NCBI RefSeq assembly: GCF_007679495.1
Contig: NZ_VEGP01000001.1
Location: forward strand, 1-64,000
Source of the DNA: Paenibacillus sp. 32O-W
Lineage (GTDB): Bacteria > Bacillota > Bacilli > Paenibacillales > NBRC-103111
DNA length: 64,000 bases
Reading direction: 5' to 3'
A model generated the notes under the pieces. It saw nothing but the letters and a program-made list of their open reading frames with translations, was not told where the DNA came from and did not search any database. Positions 25,846 to 34,451 of this stretch are shown here, in pieces (positions within the stretch are counted from its first letter, which is position 1; every line of letters begins with the position of its first letter). Both the position numbers and the translations under genes were made by a program.

Positions 25846-27048
25846 ATGTCTGAACCCGACATCACACCGTCCCCTGCCGCCAAGCATCGTCCAACGGGTG
25901 CTACCGCAGGCTCGGATGCTGTACTTAAGTCTTTCACATTTTTGTTCTTCATGACGATGTCCATTATCGTCTCCGTCTTTCCGATCTACTTCGATTATAA
26001 AGGTTACAGTAAACTGCAAATCGGAATGCTGTATTCTATCGGCCCGACCGTAGGCATTGCCGCCAACTTGTTCTGGGGTGTACTAAGCGACAGACTGCAG
26101 ACGATCAAGAAGGTGATGATCACTGTTCTCGCAGGACAGCTCATCGCCCTGCTGATCATGTTTCAAGTCGATACTTTCACGGTCATGTTCATAGTCATGA
26201 CGGCTTACTATTTCTTCCAGACTCCCATGAACGGGTTAATTGACAGCCAGACCCTTCTGGTCGCGAGTAAGACCGGGAAGAGCTACGCCTCCTACCGCAT
26301 TTGGGGATCGTTGGGCTTTTCCTTCGCTTCCCTGTTTTTTGGCATGGCTCTGAGCGGGTTGGGAATTCAATCCGTCACCTTCCTTACCCTCGGGACGGTT
26401 ATCATCTCTTTTGGACTGGCCTTCCTGTTGAAAGACAGCAGAGCAGGGGCGCGCAAGGCGGATTTTAGCGGAGTGCGCAGCATTTTGTTCTCGAAGCAGC
26501 TGCTCTGGTTCTTTCTCCTTATTCTGCTTCTCGCAATCCCGGCGAAAGCGAATGACGGGTTTCTGGCTCTCTACATGATCGGACTGGGAGCCAACGAAAC
26601 GATCATCGGGTATTCCTGGATGATTTCCGCTCTCAGCGAAATTCCCGTGATGTTTTTGCTCAGCAAATACGGCCATCGCTTCAAGGAGCTGCCGCTGCTC
26701 GGATTCGCCGGCTTGATCTATGGAATCCGCTTCCTCCTTATGGCCTCCGTTCAGAATCCGTATTGGATTATTGCCATCCAGGCCATGCATTGTCTGTCCT
26801 TCGGCATCTTCTTCATTACCGCCATCCGGTATATCACCCAGTTGGTGCCCGACGAGTTCCGAGCCAGCGGGCAGGCGATGTTTAATGTCGTATGGGGAGG
26901 GATGGCCGGATTGGCCGGCGGAGCTATCGGCGGGCAATTATTCGATTTATGGGGAGGTGATACGGTCTATCTGTTTGCATCCATAACGGCGTTTATTGCC
27001 AGTGCGGGATTTTTTCTGACCCACATTTCCAGAAAATTCAGCGTCTAG
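25846..27048 (+). CDS. MFS transporter (MFS_1-like branch)
   Basis: 400 residues, 12 predicted membrane segments. The loop motif NLFWGVLSDRLQTIKK between segments 2 and 3 is the major facilitator signature, and YRIWGSLGFSFASLFFG is characteristic of the LacY/phenylpropionate-like MFS_1 branch. The substrate is unknown. It is followed after 27 bp by an esterase gene, so the two may handle one ester or sugar compound. Confidence 0.8.
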   Translation: MSEPDITPSPAAKHRPTGATAGSDAVLKSFTFLFFMTMSIIVSVFPIYFDYKGYSKLQIGMLYSIGPTVGIAANLFWGVLSDRLQTIKKVMITVLAGQLIALLIMFQVDTFTVMFIVMTAYYFFQTPMNGLIDSQTLLVASKTGKSYASYRIWGSLGFSFASLFFGMALSGLGIQSVTFLTLGTVIISFGLAFLLKDSRAGARKADFSGVRSILFSKQLLWFFLLILLLAIPAKANDGFLALYMIGLGANETIIGYSWMISALSEIPVMFLLSKYGHRFKELPLLGFAGLIYGIRFLLMASVQNPYWIIAIQAMHCLSFGIFFITAIRYITQLVPDEFRASGQAMFNVVWGGMAGLAGGAIGGQLFDLWGGDTVYLFASITAFIASAGFFLTHISRKFSV

Positions 27049-27075
27049 AGAGAATTATCCAAGGAGTGAAAGCCT

Positions 27076-27888
27076 TTGATACCGACACCTGTCACTTTCC
27101 ATTCTCAAGCTTTGAATCGGAGACTGACCTTTTATGTATTCCTTCCGCCGGGTTACGAGCAATCGGAGAAGCGCTACCCGGTCATCTATCTGCTGCATGG
27201 CAGATTTGACAGCGAAATCTCATGGCCCTACCGGGGGAATGCGTATGCAACGGCCGAGCGGATGATGGCGTCCGGGGAATTGACCGAATCGATCATCATC
27301 ATGCCCAGTGACGGAGGTTTTTCCACGGGGACGTATTATTTGGATTGGCATGACGGCAGCGGGAATTTCGAGCAATATTTCATGAACGACCTCATCCCCT
27401 TCATCGACAGCCAGTATCGGACCCTTACGTCCAGAGAGAACAGAGTGATATGCGGCTTGTCCATGGGGGGCTTCGGATCCTTGCTGCTCGCACTTCGCAA
27501 TCCTGGGCAGTTCGGCGCGGCCGGCAGCCTGTCCGGCGCACTCGGCATGTTTCCTTCCTCCGACCGGCTGGATTTGGCCCCGGATTGGGAGCCGGATCAG
27601 CTCGTCCGCATAGTCGGGCCGTTGGACGAAGAGTATGCCAGACATCATAATCTCTCCTTCCTTGCCGCCAGGGCGCTTCAGCAGGGACCGTACCCCGAAA
27701 TTTATTTCGACTGCGGCACGGAAGATTTCCTGTATCAAGCCAATCTGTGGCTGAAGGATGAGTTAACCCGCTTAAATTATCCTTTTACATATCAGGAATT
27801 TAGCGGCAGCCATACTTGGGAATATTGGAGCGAGCATCTGGAGGATGTGTTGAAGTTTATGAATGCTTACCTGAGCCGCAGTCGTTAA
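27076..27888 (+). CDS. Esterase of the esterase D / putative esterase family
   Basis: 270 residues, alpha/beta hydrolase fold. The oxyanion region YLLHGRFD, nucleophile motif GLSMGGFGS near residue 135, Asp in CGTEDFLYQ near 217 and His in SGSHTWEYW near 250 make a complete triad. No signal peptide. The TTG start has GGAG upstream, spaced about 10 nt. Likely a cytosolic carbohydrate or acyl esterase; substrate unknown. Confidence 0.8.
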   Translation: MIPTPVTFHSQALNRRLTFYVFLPPGYEQSEKRYPVIYLLHGRFDSEISWPYRGNAYATAERMMASGELTESIIIMPSDGGFSTGTYYLDWHDGSGNFEQYFMNDLIPFIDSQYRTLTSRENRVICGLSMGGFGSLLLALRNPGQFGAAGSLSGALGMFPSSDRLDLAPDWEPDQLVRIVGPLDEEYARHHNLSFLAARALQQGPYPEIYFDCGTEDFLYQANLWLKDELTRLNYPFTYQEFSGSHTWEYWSEHLEDVLKFMNAYLSRSR

Positions 27889-27910
27889 AATAACCCCGGA
27901 ATTTGCGGGA

Positions 27911-28076
27911 TGCCCCTCTACGCGAGGAGCATCCCCAAAGACATGCAATTGTACATGTCTTTGGGGACAAATCCGGTAAATCCTAACAAAGACACACGAA
28001 TCTGCAGGTCTTTCCGCCACAAACCCTCGAAAATCGGGCAAATGCCCTAATTGACATGCACTTTTGCCTGTCTTTG
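27911..28076. repeat. Hairpins and diverged 51-bp-family repeats between the esterase and csp genes
   Basis: Two hairpins follow the esterase: one around 27908-27936 (about 12-bp stem, one mismatch) and a perfect 13-bp stem, CCCCAAAGACATG (27933-27945) with its complement at 27954-27966, around the loop CAATTGTA. The latter could end the esterase transcript although no T-run follows. GTCTTT motifs lie at 27957, 28008 (51 bp on) and 28070, in contexts like the first repeat field (CAATTGTACATGTCTTT, TCTGCAGGTCTTT, ATGCACTTTTGCCTGTCTTT). Confidence 0.6.
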
Positions 28077-28202
28077 GAACCCCACCTGCCCATCGGCAGT
28101 TCTTATGTAAAAGGAGAATACTGCTGCGCCCCCGCCTTTGACCGGACTGGAATATGTTCTGCCCAGCTTCGTTTTCTCCGAATCACCAACTTCAAATTTA
28201 CG

Positions 28203-28236
28203 CGAAAAAGCAGCCCTTCTTGTTCAGAAGAGCTGC
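28203..28236 (-). terminator. Terminator of the cold-shock gene
   Basis: On the minus strand AAGCAGC..TTCT pairs with AGAA..GCTGCTT, followed by TTTTTC. It lies about 45 bp beyond the stop codon of the csp gene. Confidence 0.65.
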
Positions 28237-28280
28237 TTCATAATCGCTAGCACATTATTTATAAGTGGTATTCCCTAATC

Positions 28281-28478
28281 TTATAATTTAATGACGTTAG
28301 CTGCTTGAGGACCACGGTTGCCTTCCGTAATATCAAATTCAACCTCTTGGCCTTCGTCCAAAGTTTTGAAACCTTCGCCTTGGATAGCAGAGAAGTGAAC
28401 GAAAACGTCGTCGCCGTTCTCTACTTGAATGAAACCATAACCTTTTTCTGCGTTAAACCATTTTACTGTACCTTTCAA
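28281..28478 (-). CDS. CspA-family cold-shock protein
   Basis: 65 residues; the RNA-binding motifs KGYGFIQV (RNP1) and VFVHFSAI (RNP2) are intact. These proteins bind single-stranded RNA and melt structure in the cold. The start codon is TTG (28478-28476), with AGGAGG 8 nt upstream; no ATG is available before the conserved KGTVKWFN. It is monocistronic, with its own promoter and terminator. Confidence 0.95.
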   Translation of the reverse strand: MKGTVKWFNAEKGYGFIQVENGDDVFVHFSAIQGEGFKTLDEGQEVEFDITEGNRGPQAANVIKL

Positions 28479-28484
28479 GTAAAC

Positions 28485-28552
28485 AACCTCCTAAAATGTC
28501 GCCATTTATGGCGAATGTACCTTATTATAACACTGCTAAGAATTAATTTCAA
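28485..28552 (-). promoter_or_regulatory. Promoter and leader hairpin of the csp gene
   Basis: TTGAAA (28552-28547), a 17-nt spacer and TATAAT (28529-28524) form a near-consensus SigA promoter. The short leader contains TCGCCATTTATGGCGA (28499-28514), a perfect stem just upstream of the AGGAGG site. Such leader stems are typical of temperature-responsive csp mRNAs, but its role here is not shown. Confidence 0.7.
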
Positions 28553-28580
28553 GTCATGTAACGAATTATATGCACATAAT

Positions 28581-29315
28581 TTATCGATCTTTTTTCGTCA
28601 GGCACAGGAGATGTTTCGAGCCCGGAATAAAGGCAAGACGGGATTCCATCATCCGTACCGAAGCCCCGCTGTCCTCCAGCTCTTGAATCAGAGTGTCCAG
28701 CCCCGGGTATTCCTTAAAGGATAGATCCAGGAGCGGATATATGCGAACCTCCCCTCCCGGCCGGCAAATACGAAGCAGCTCCCGGCAGGCTTCCAGGTGA
28801 AATTGTTCGTCCAATCCCTGCCCGTATAGAAACAGAAAATGACTGCACAGAACAAGCGAGAACCGTTCCTCCGCGAACGGCAGATTCGGCAGCGATGCCT
28901 CGGTATAAACCTGGCTCCCTTCTGTCCGGTAACTCTCGATAAATTGTGAGAACGAGGCCTCCCGCAGCTTGCGGTGATGTTCAGGGCTGCCATAATAGGA
29001 CCAGTCGAAGCTGTCACGCAATGCGTCTAATTTCTCCGTTGAAACCTCTATTTCTTCATAGCCGGTTTTCTCCATATCGTCAGCATCCATCGCATAAGTC
29101 GGATCCGCCGCGAAAGCGTCGACTCCTTTCCTTCTGGCCATAGCCGTGAACGATGATGCTCCTGCCGCAACATCCAATACCGGCCCCCGGTGCAGACGCT
29201 CTTCTTCCAGCGAGAACATGCGGAGGTATTCATCCATAGACCGGCAGGTGACAGCGTACCCGGTCTGTTCGTAACCTCTCGGGCTGGGTACAGGCCCTCT
29301 TCCTTCCCTACTCAT
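28581..29315 (-). CDS. Class I SAM-dependent methyltransferase
   Basis: 244 residues. A SAM-binding motif I-like segment (PVLDVAAGASSFTAMA) lies near residue 43, an acidic motif II follows (FAADPTYAMD), and FSLVLCSHFLFLYG near 155 is motif IV-like. The C-terminus ends in a typical short strand. The target is unknown. It stands alone between csp and the histidine kinase gene. Confidence 0.7.
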   Translation of the reverse strand: MSREGRGPVPSPRGYEQTGYAVTCRSMDEYLRMFSLEEERLHRGPVLDVAAGASSFTAMARRKGVDAFAADPTYAMDADDMEKTGYEEIEVSTEKLDALRDSFDWSYYGSPEHHRKLREASFSQFIESYRTEGSQVYTEASLPNLPFAEERFSLVLCSHFLFLYGQGLDEQFHLEACRELLRICRPGGEVRIYPLLDLSFKEYPGLDTLIQELEDSGASVRMMESRLAFIPGSKHLLCLTKKDR

Positions 29316-29414
29316 CTCAGCTCATCTCTCCTCATCTCATCAAACTATTGTCTTGCTTCACCCGTTACGCTCCCTGGCTTAAGCAGGCGGTGCATAGCGG
29401 TTATACGGATTGTA

Positions 29415-31136
29415 TCACGCGTCTTCCTTCAATGACAATCCGTTATCCAGCACCAGGGTGAAAAAAAACGTCACCCCGCCTTCCTCGTTGCGCGCCCCGA
29501 ATTCGCTGCCGTGAAGCTGAAGCAGGTGCTTGACAATGGACAAGCCGATTCCTGTGCCCCCCAAATCCCGGTTTCCGGACCGGTCGGAACGGTAAAAAGC
29601 ATCCCATATATGAGGCAAATCCTCTTCCGGTATGCGGCTTCCTTCGTTGCTGACTTCTACCGTCACCTTGTCTTGCTCTGCCGTCTCCAGCACCTTGACC
29701 TCCACCCGGCCTTGTATCGGCGCATGGCGGACCGCATTGCTCAATAAATTGATCAGCACCTGCTCCAGCCGGGAACGATCGGATAAAACCTGCCGTTCCT
29801 CGTCGTCCGTCCCGGCAACCTTCAGTCTTATTTGCTTATCATTAAGGAGCGGCGACATTTTATGCAGGACCGAGCGAATCGTTTCGGACAGCGGTACCTT
29901 GGCGGGATTCAGCCGGAAACGGCCGCTCTCCAGCTGTGACAAATCCAGCAAGTCACTGACCAGCCCCGCCATCCGGCTGCTCTCTTCCACAATAATATCC
30001 GCATATTTGTCCCGTTTCGTTCCTTGTCTTATATTATCCTTCAATGCCTCGGCGATGAGACTGACCGGTGTTTTCAGCTCGTGAGATACGCTGGCCACGA
30101 ATCTTTTGCGCATCCTCTCGAGCTGCTTTTCCTTCTCAATATCGGCCAACAGCTTGGCGTTCGCCTCCTGCAATTCATCCATCGTTCGCTTCAGGTTGGA
30201 GGACAGATAGTTCATGGTTTCCGCCAGCTGCCCTATTTCATCTTCGCGTTTAAATTGGACGGCTGCGGTGAAGTCCAGTTTGGCAAGCCGCTTCGCCACC
30301 CGGTTCAACTGAACAAGCGGCTTGGTGACGGTGCGGGAGAACAAAATGGCAAACAGAACAATCAGCACCAGCGCAATTAAATAAAAATAGGAGTTGAAGT
30401 TTCCCATGACCTTCACCGCATCGCCAACCGGCTGCAGAGTCGCCACCGTAAACAAATATGCCTCCCCGCCTGCGGGATGAACCATGTCCGGAAGCTTGGC
30501 CGAAGCTATCAATATATTTTCCCGCTGGCCGCCGACTCCCGAGTTGTTCATTTGCCTGATCAAGATTTCTCCATCGTCGAGCTCGTCAAAAAAGTCCTCT
30601 TCCTGCAGCCAATAGCTCAAAATACTAATTAAATTGCCGTAGCTTCCACCAATAGCCGGTGTCGCCGGTTGAGACGGCTGCGCGATAGAAAATGAGGAGC
30701 TAACTGGCTCCCTCCCTCCCGGGTGATCCAACTTCGTTAAAGGGGCTTCCTGCTCATGCGAATGGGTTAAGGTTTCGGCCGAAGTATGGATACGGATATC
30801 ATAAGCCGGATTCGGTTTTCTAAGAGGCAGTGCCGGGACGGACGTCATCCCGACATACATATCTACTCTATCCTCTTGCTTGAACACAGTCGTTGTCAGA
30901 CCGTAAAACTGCTGTTCAAACCGGCCCACCTCCTCCGGCTTGTCAAACAGGTCATAGCGGCCATCGGCATATCCCCTATAGATTTCTGAAAATTGACTTC
31001 TCAGTTCCTTCGTTTTCTGACTGATGTAGTAAGGTTCAAACAGAAACTTCTGTAATTGAATCCATGCCAGCACGATCAGCATCAATCCGATGAAGGTCAC
31101 CCAGAACACCTTGTAGGACAATCGTTTATTGCTCAT
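29415..31136 (-). CDS. Membrane sensor histidine kinase without its response regulator
   Basis: 573 residues from the ATG at 31136. A first membrane segment near residues 9-30, an external domain of about 210 residues with a Ser/Pro-rich middle, a second segment near 245-265, HAMP, and a HisKA/HATPase core with SHELKTPVSLIAEAL near 352, NLLSNAVRHAP and GGTGIGLSIVKHLL. It autophosphorylates on the His of SHELKTP. No response regulator gene lies next to it, which is unusual. The eight codons that overlap its start in another frame (31149-31126, ending YGLEHEQ and a stop) resemble the C-terminal end of an OmpR-family regulator. See the finding on the junction. Confidence 0.85.
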   Translation of the reverse strand: MSNKRLSYKVFWVTFIGLMLIVLAWIQLQKFLFEPYYISQKTKELRSQFSEIYRGYADGRYDLFDKPEEVGRFEQQFYGLTTTVFKQEDRVDMYVGMTSVPALPLRKPNPAYDIRIHTSAETLTHSHEQEAPLTKLDHPGGREPVSSSFSIAQPSQPATPAIGGSYGNLISILSYWLQEEDFFDELDDGEILIRQMNNSGVGGQRENILIASAKLPDMVHPAGGEAYLFTVATLQPVGDAVKVMGNFNSYFYLIALVLIVLFAILFSRTVTKPLVQLNRVAKRLAKLDFTAAVQFKREDEIGQLAETMNYLSSNLKRTMDELQEANAKLLADIEKEKQLERMRKRFVASVSHELKTPVSLIAEALKDNIRQGTKRDKYADIIVEESSRMAGLVSDLLDLSQLESGRFRLNPAKVPLSETIRSVLHKMSPLLNDKQIRLKVAGTDDEERQVLSDRSRLEQVLINLLSNAVRHAPIQGRVEVKVLETAEQDKVTVEVSNEGSRIPEEDLPHIWDAFYRSDRSGNRDLGGTGIGLSIVKHLLQLHGSEFGARNEEGGVTFFFTLVLDNGLSLKEDA

Positions 31137-32181
31137 GCTCCAGCCCGTACAGAAATCATTATCTCGAACCATTCAAGGCAGCGGCAAGCTGGTTCCGCGC
31201 CACAAGTCCGACCTTATAAACGAGAGCGGCTGGAAAGTCACCCGGGTGCATGTCGGGAAAAACGATACCGTCCAAAAAGGACAGGTGCTTGTCACCTATG
31301 ACACTTCCCAGCTGGACGAGCAGCTGTTGAATGAAGAGGCTCAGCTGCAAAAAATGAATTTGAACCGAGAAGCGCTAAAGGAACAATTTGTCGCCGCCCA
31401 GCGGGAAACCGATGAGGATTCTGTGCGAAAGGCGAAGCGCGACCTGGAAAGCCAGCAGCTGGACATCGAGATGCAGCAGCGTAAAATCGAAGGCCTGCGC
31501 AAAGAGCGGTCCGATAAAGGAACGCTGAAAGCTCCATTCGACGGCAAAGTGACAGATATCTATGTGGAGGAAGGGCTGAACGCTTCTCAAGGTCAGGCGG
31601 CCCTGTCGCTTGCAAGAATGAACGAAGGCTTCGAATTTACATTTACGACCGATGAAGACGATGCGGACGCGCTTCAGCTGGAGGAAAAAGTGTCCGTCCG
31701 CATTGCCGGAGAGAATGCAAAGTCGGTGGAAGGAACGATCATCGATATTAAAGATGCGTCCGCCTCCGGGGGAGGGGGCCCGCCTGATAATGAGGGTTCC
31801 TTCGGTGGGGGCATGACTTCAGGCAGTGACAATGGCGGCGGCGGACCAAATGCTCAGAAGACGATTGTCATATCCGTCATAGACGATACTTTGACGGGGG
31901 AGGAGAAAGCAAGCGTTCGAATCGATAAGCTGATGGAAGGGCAAGGGCTCGTCATTCCCAAGAAGCTGGTGTATAAGGACAGCAAAGGAAATTACGTCTT
32001 TGTCATCCGGGAAAAGAAAAGTCCGGTCGGAAATACGTTCCATGCGCAAAAAGCGTATGTGAACACTGGAAGTTCCACCGACGATGAAATCATCGTCCTG
32101 TCCGGTCTCTCGCCGAAGGACGAAATCATCTCCGAGACCAGCGAGCCGCTGCAGGAAGGCAATCGGGTGCGCATCAAATAG
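31129..32181 (+). CDS. HlyD/RND-type membrane-fusion protein lacking its N-terminal anchor
   Basis: 350 residues from a TTG at 31129 (or ATG at 31135). The start matches the point in family members just after the membrane anchor: QPVQKSLSRTIQGSGKLVP. A biotinyl-lipoyl hairpin follows (VTRVHVGKNDTVQKGQVLV), then a coiled coil (residues 60-125), APFDGKVTDIYVEEG, and a Gly-rich insert near 205-245. Normal members have about 45 more N-terminal residues with a membrane segment, absent here. There is no ribosome binding site, and the coding start overlaps the divergent kinase gene. Probably a truncated, non-functional gene or one missing its promoter. The usual MacB-type ABC partners are not downstream. 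Confidence 0.65.
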   Translation: MLMLQPVQKSLSRTIQGSGKLVPRHKSDLINESGWKVTRVHVGKNDTVQKGQVLVTYDTSQLDEQLLNEEAQLQKMNLNREALKEQFVAAQRETDEDSVRKAKRDLESQQLDIEMQQRKIEGLRKERSDKGTLKAPFDGKVTDIYVEEGLNASQGQAALSLARMNEGFEFTFTTDEDDADALQLEEKVSVRIAGENAKSVEGTIIDIKDASASGGGGPPDNEGSFGGGMTSGSDNGGGGPNAQKTIVISVIDDTLTGEEKASVRIDKLMEGQGLVIPKKLVYKDSKGNYVFVIREKKSPVGNTFHAQKAYVNTGSSTDDEIIVLSGLSPKDEIISETSEPLQEGNRVRIK

Positions 32182-32222
32182 CGGTTGATCCACCCGGAAT
32201 AATTTTATAAGGAGCGATAAAC

Positions 32223-33581
32223 ATGAAAAAACATTTAGCATGGATGATGATGGCAATTTTAGTATTATTGACGGCTTGTTCCGGCAACAGTCCCTCCTCT
32301 GCAGGGGAACATTCGTCTTCGGGAGATCAGAAAACGGTCGTCATAGCCGTGACCGGCAGCAACCGGTTCCTGGAAACGGCGGCGCAAAAATTCGATGATC
32401 TCCACCCCGATATCCATATCGAGATAAAAGAATACCTGGCCATGCCGAAAACGGACGGGGGAACGACCAGCGCGATCTCCCAAGCGGATATGGAAAAGTA
32501 TGTTCAGACCGTAACGACTCAGGCGCTGTCCGGAAAAGCCTCGGATTTGATCGATATGACGAACTTGCCCCAGGATAAATTCGTCTCCAAAAACGTTCTG
32601 GTCAATTTATACGATCTGATGGCCCAAGACTCTGCTTTCGATAAAAGCCGGTACTATGAAAACATTTTAAAGTCTTCGCAAAACGGGGACGGTCTGTATG
32701 CCATGCCATTCTCGTTCTCGCCGCAGTTCGTAGCCGGAAAGAAATCAGTCTTGGAAAAGGCGGGCATCTCGATAGACGATAAAACCTGGACATGGGGCCA
32801 ATTCAAGAACATTGCCAAGAAGCTGCAGGATCAGGTCGGACAGGATTACGTTGCATTTGTTAATTTGCTTCCTAATCAACTGCTCGCCGATTATATTGAA
32901 AAGAACTACTCCGATCTCGTTCAGGACGGCAAAGCCAATTTCGATTCAGAGCTGTTTAGAGGAATGATGAACGAAATCAAATCGATGTACGACGAAGGGA
33001 TTCTTCAAGCCGAGTTTTCTTACGACTATGATAAAGCTTTGTTTTCCATGACCAGCCTGTACAATCCCGCTATGGATTTAATCAATGTGCTGAAAGAAGA
33101 CACTCAATTATTTAACAGGCCTACGTCCAACGGCCAGTCCGGCGGAGGAGAGTATTCCTCTTACTTCACTTTGGGGCTGAACAGCAAATCGCAGGTGCAG
33201 CAGGAAGCATGGGAATTTCTGAAGTTTCTGCTTTCCGACGAGATGCAGTCCTCCCCGGAATTACCGTCGGGATATCCTATTCATAAGGGCATAGTGGATA
33301 AAAAATTTCACGAAGCTAAAGAAAAACTACTTCAAGGCGGGACGCTGGAGGTTTCCGGATTTCCAGTGGAAGTCCCTGACAATTTAGATATGTCCATGGT
33401 GGATGAACGAATCGCAACCATGAAACAGCAGTTGGAGAACGCAAGTAAGAAATTAACCAGCGACATGAAGGTGTTCTCCATTGCGATGGAGGAATTTGAA
33501 GCTTTCATGAACGGGCAAAAAACAGCGGAGGAAGTAAGCAAGCTGATTCAAAACCGGGTGACGACTTATTTAAATGAGTAG
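32223..33581 (+). CDS. Extracellular solute-binding lipoprotein (family 1)
   Basis: 452 residues. A lipoprotein signal peptide ends in LLTACSG, so Cys20 is lipidated and the protein sits on the outer face of the membrane. The rest resembles sugar-type ABC binding proteins (VVIAVTGSNRFLETAAQKFDDLHPDIHIEI; YAMPFSFSPQFVAGKKSVLEKAG). AAGGAG lies 8 nt before the ATG. No ABC permease or ATPase gene is adjacent, so it may serve as a sensor partner for the nearby kinase or act with a distant transporter. Confidence 0.75.
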   Translation: MKKHLAWMMMAILVLLTACSGNSPSSAGEHSSSGDQKTVVIAVTGSNRFLETAAQKFDDLHPDIHIEIKEYLAMPKTDGGTTSAISQADMEKYVQTVTTQALSGKASDLIDMTNLPQDKFVSKNVLVNLYDLMAQDSAFDKSRYYENILKSSQNGDGLYAMPFSFSPQFVAGKKSVLEKAGISIDDKTWTWGQFKNIAKKLQDQVGQDYVAFVNLLPNQLLADYIEKNYSDLVQDGKANFDSELFRGMMNEIKSMYDEGILQAEFSYDYDKALFSMTSLYNPAMDLINVLKEDTQLFNRPTSNGQSGGGEYSSYFTLGLNSKSQVQQEAWEFLKFLLSDEMQSSPELPSGYPIHKGIVDKKFHEAKEKLLQGGTLEVSGFPVEVPDNLDMSMVDERIATMKQQLENASKKLTSDMKVFSIAMEEFEAFMNGQKTAEEVSKLIQNRVTTYLNE

Positions 33582-33705
33582 GCCTATAGAAAACTCTTCC
33601 TTTCGAATATCCGGTATTTTATTCTGACCGTTCCTGTGAGACATCCGTCGCAAAATAAGCTACAATAATAAAGAGCGAAAAAATGAATGAAGCGAGGAAA
33701 TAACC

Positions 33706-33951
33706 TTGAAAAACAATCGTGTGAAAAAGCATATGATTTACAAAAAAGACAACTGGAACATGATGTCCGTCGAAGTCAACGGCAAACAGCTCATTGTCCG
33801 TGAAATATCGGATCAATGGGGAGAGGAAAGCCACATTTTCCTAAGCCGCCCCGCTATGATGCAGTGGGTCAGCGAGCGGTTTGCGGACGATCGTTTTGAC
33901 GGTTCGGAGGAAGAACGTGAAGAAATAATTAGAGCCTTCCAGGAAGTATAA
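33706..33951 (+). CDS. Small conserved protein, unknown
   Basis: 81 residues from a TTG with GAGGAAA upstream. Basic start, then an EVNGKQLIVREISDQW segment and an acidic helical C-terminus (DGSEEEREEIIRAFQEV). It shows no membrane segment or known motif. It precedes the manganese riboswitch by 60 bp but is not controlled by it. Confidence 0.5.
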   Translation: MKNNRVKKHMIYKKDNWNMMSVEVNGKQLIVREISDQWGEESHIFLSRPAMMQWVSERFADDRFDGSEEEREEIIRAFQEV

Positions 33952-34012
33952 AACGCAAGAAGGCTAACAAAATTTGGCTTCTTTAACGGAGGATCATCCG
34001 ACAAAAATAGGC

Positions 34013-34042
34013 TTGACAAAAATCGCTTTTCCATGCCATACT
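34013..34042 (+). promoter_or_regulatory. Promoter of the riboswitch-TerC transcript
   Basis: TTGACA (34013-34018), an 18-nt spacer and CATACT (34037-34042). Transcription would begin a few bases before the riboswitch. Confidence 0.6.
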
Positions 34043-34054
34043 GAAATAGAAAAA

Positions 34055-34165
34055 TATGTATCGTCCCAAAGGGGAGTAGCTAGTAATCAATAAAGTCGTC
34101 AATTCGGGATATTTGTCCCCGGCTTTATTGGCAACATTACGTTGTTAGCAAGACCTTTGCCGATT
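34055..34165 (+). ncRNA. yybP-ykoY manganese riboswitch
   Basis: The sequence carries the family hallmarks: AAAGGGGAGTAGC at 34068-34080, an internal stem-loop, and the conserved 3' part TTGGCAACATTACGTTGTTAGC followed by AAGACCTTT pairing segments. This RNA class senses Mn2+ and turns on Mn export or insertion proteins. It precedes a TerC-family gene, the typical target, and is followed by terminator hairpins that form the expression platform. Confidence 0.85.
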
Positions 34166-34226
34166 AGGTAAGGGTCTTTTATGTTTGCTTAAGACCTTTG
34201 CCGAGCTCGGTGAAGGTCTTTTTTAT
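34152..34226 (+). terminator. Two tandem, related terminators behind the riboswitch
   Basis: The first hairpin is AAGACCTTTGCC / GGTAAGGGTCTT with TTTT (34152-34183). The second repeats nearly the same arm, AAGACCTTTGCCGAG / CTCGGTGAAGGTCTT with TTTTTT (34191-34221). Both could stop transcription when Mn2+ is low. The remaining 210 bp up to the TerC start show no other clear element. Confidence 0.7.
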
Positions 34227-34451
34227 ATAAATTTTCCTGTGTCCTTGTCCCGTCCGGGGGCACCCTATCCATGAACGTATTGTTCCGGAGCATTGCGATC
34301 CTTAGGATAGGAAAATTTGCTAACGGCTCTGGCTCCGGCCATCGGGTTCCCTGCCTGATCCGATGGCCGGATATGATTCCAGAAAACTGACGGATAAATA
34401 GTGATGGGCAATGATTCTTCATGAGGTTATACTATTTAAGGAGTGGTACAC

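Noticed and set aside
31129-33581. Complete MacAB-type efflux operon
   Set aside because: The fusion protein lacks its anchor and no ABC ATPase or permease gene follows; a solute-binding lipoprotein does.
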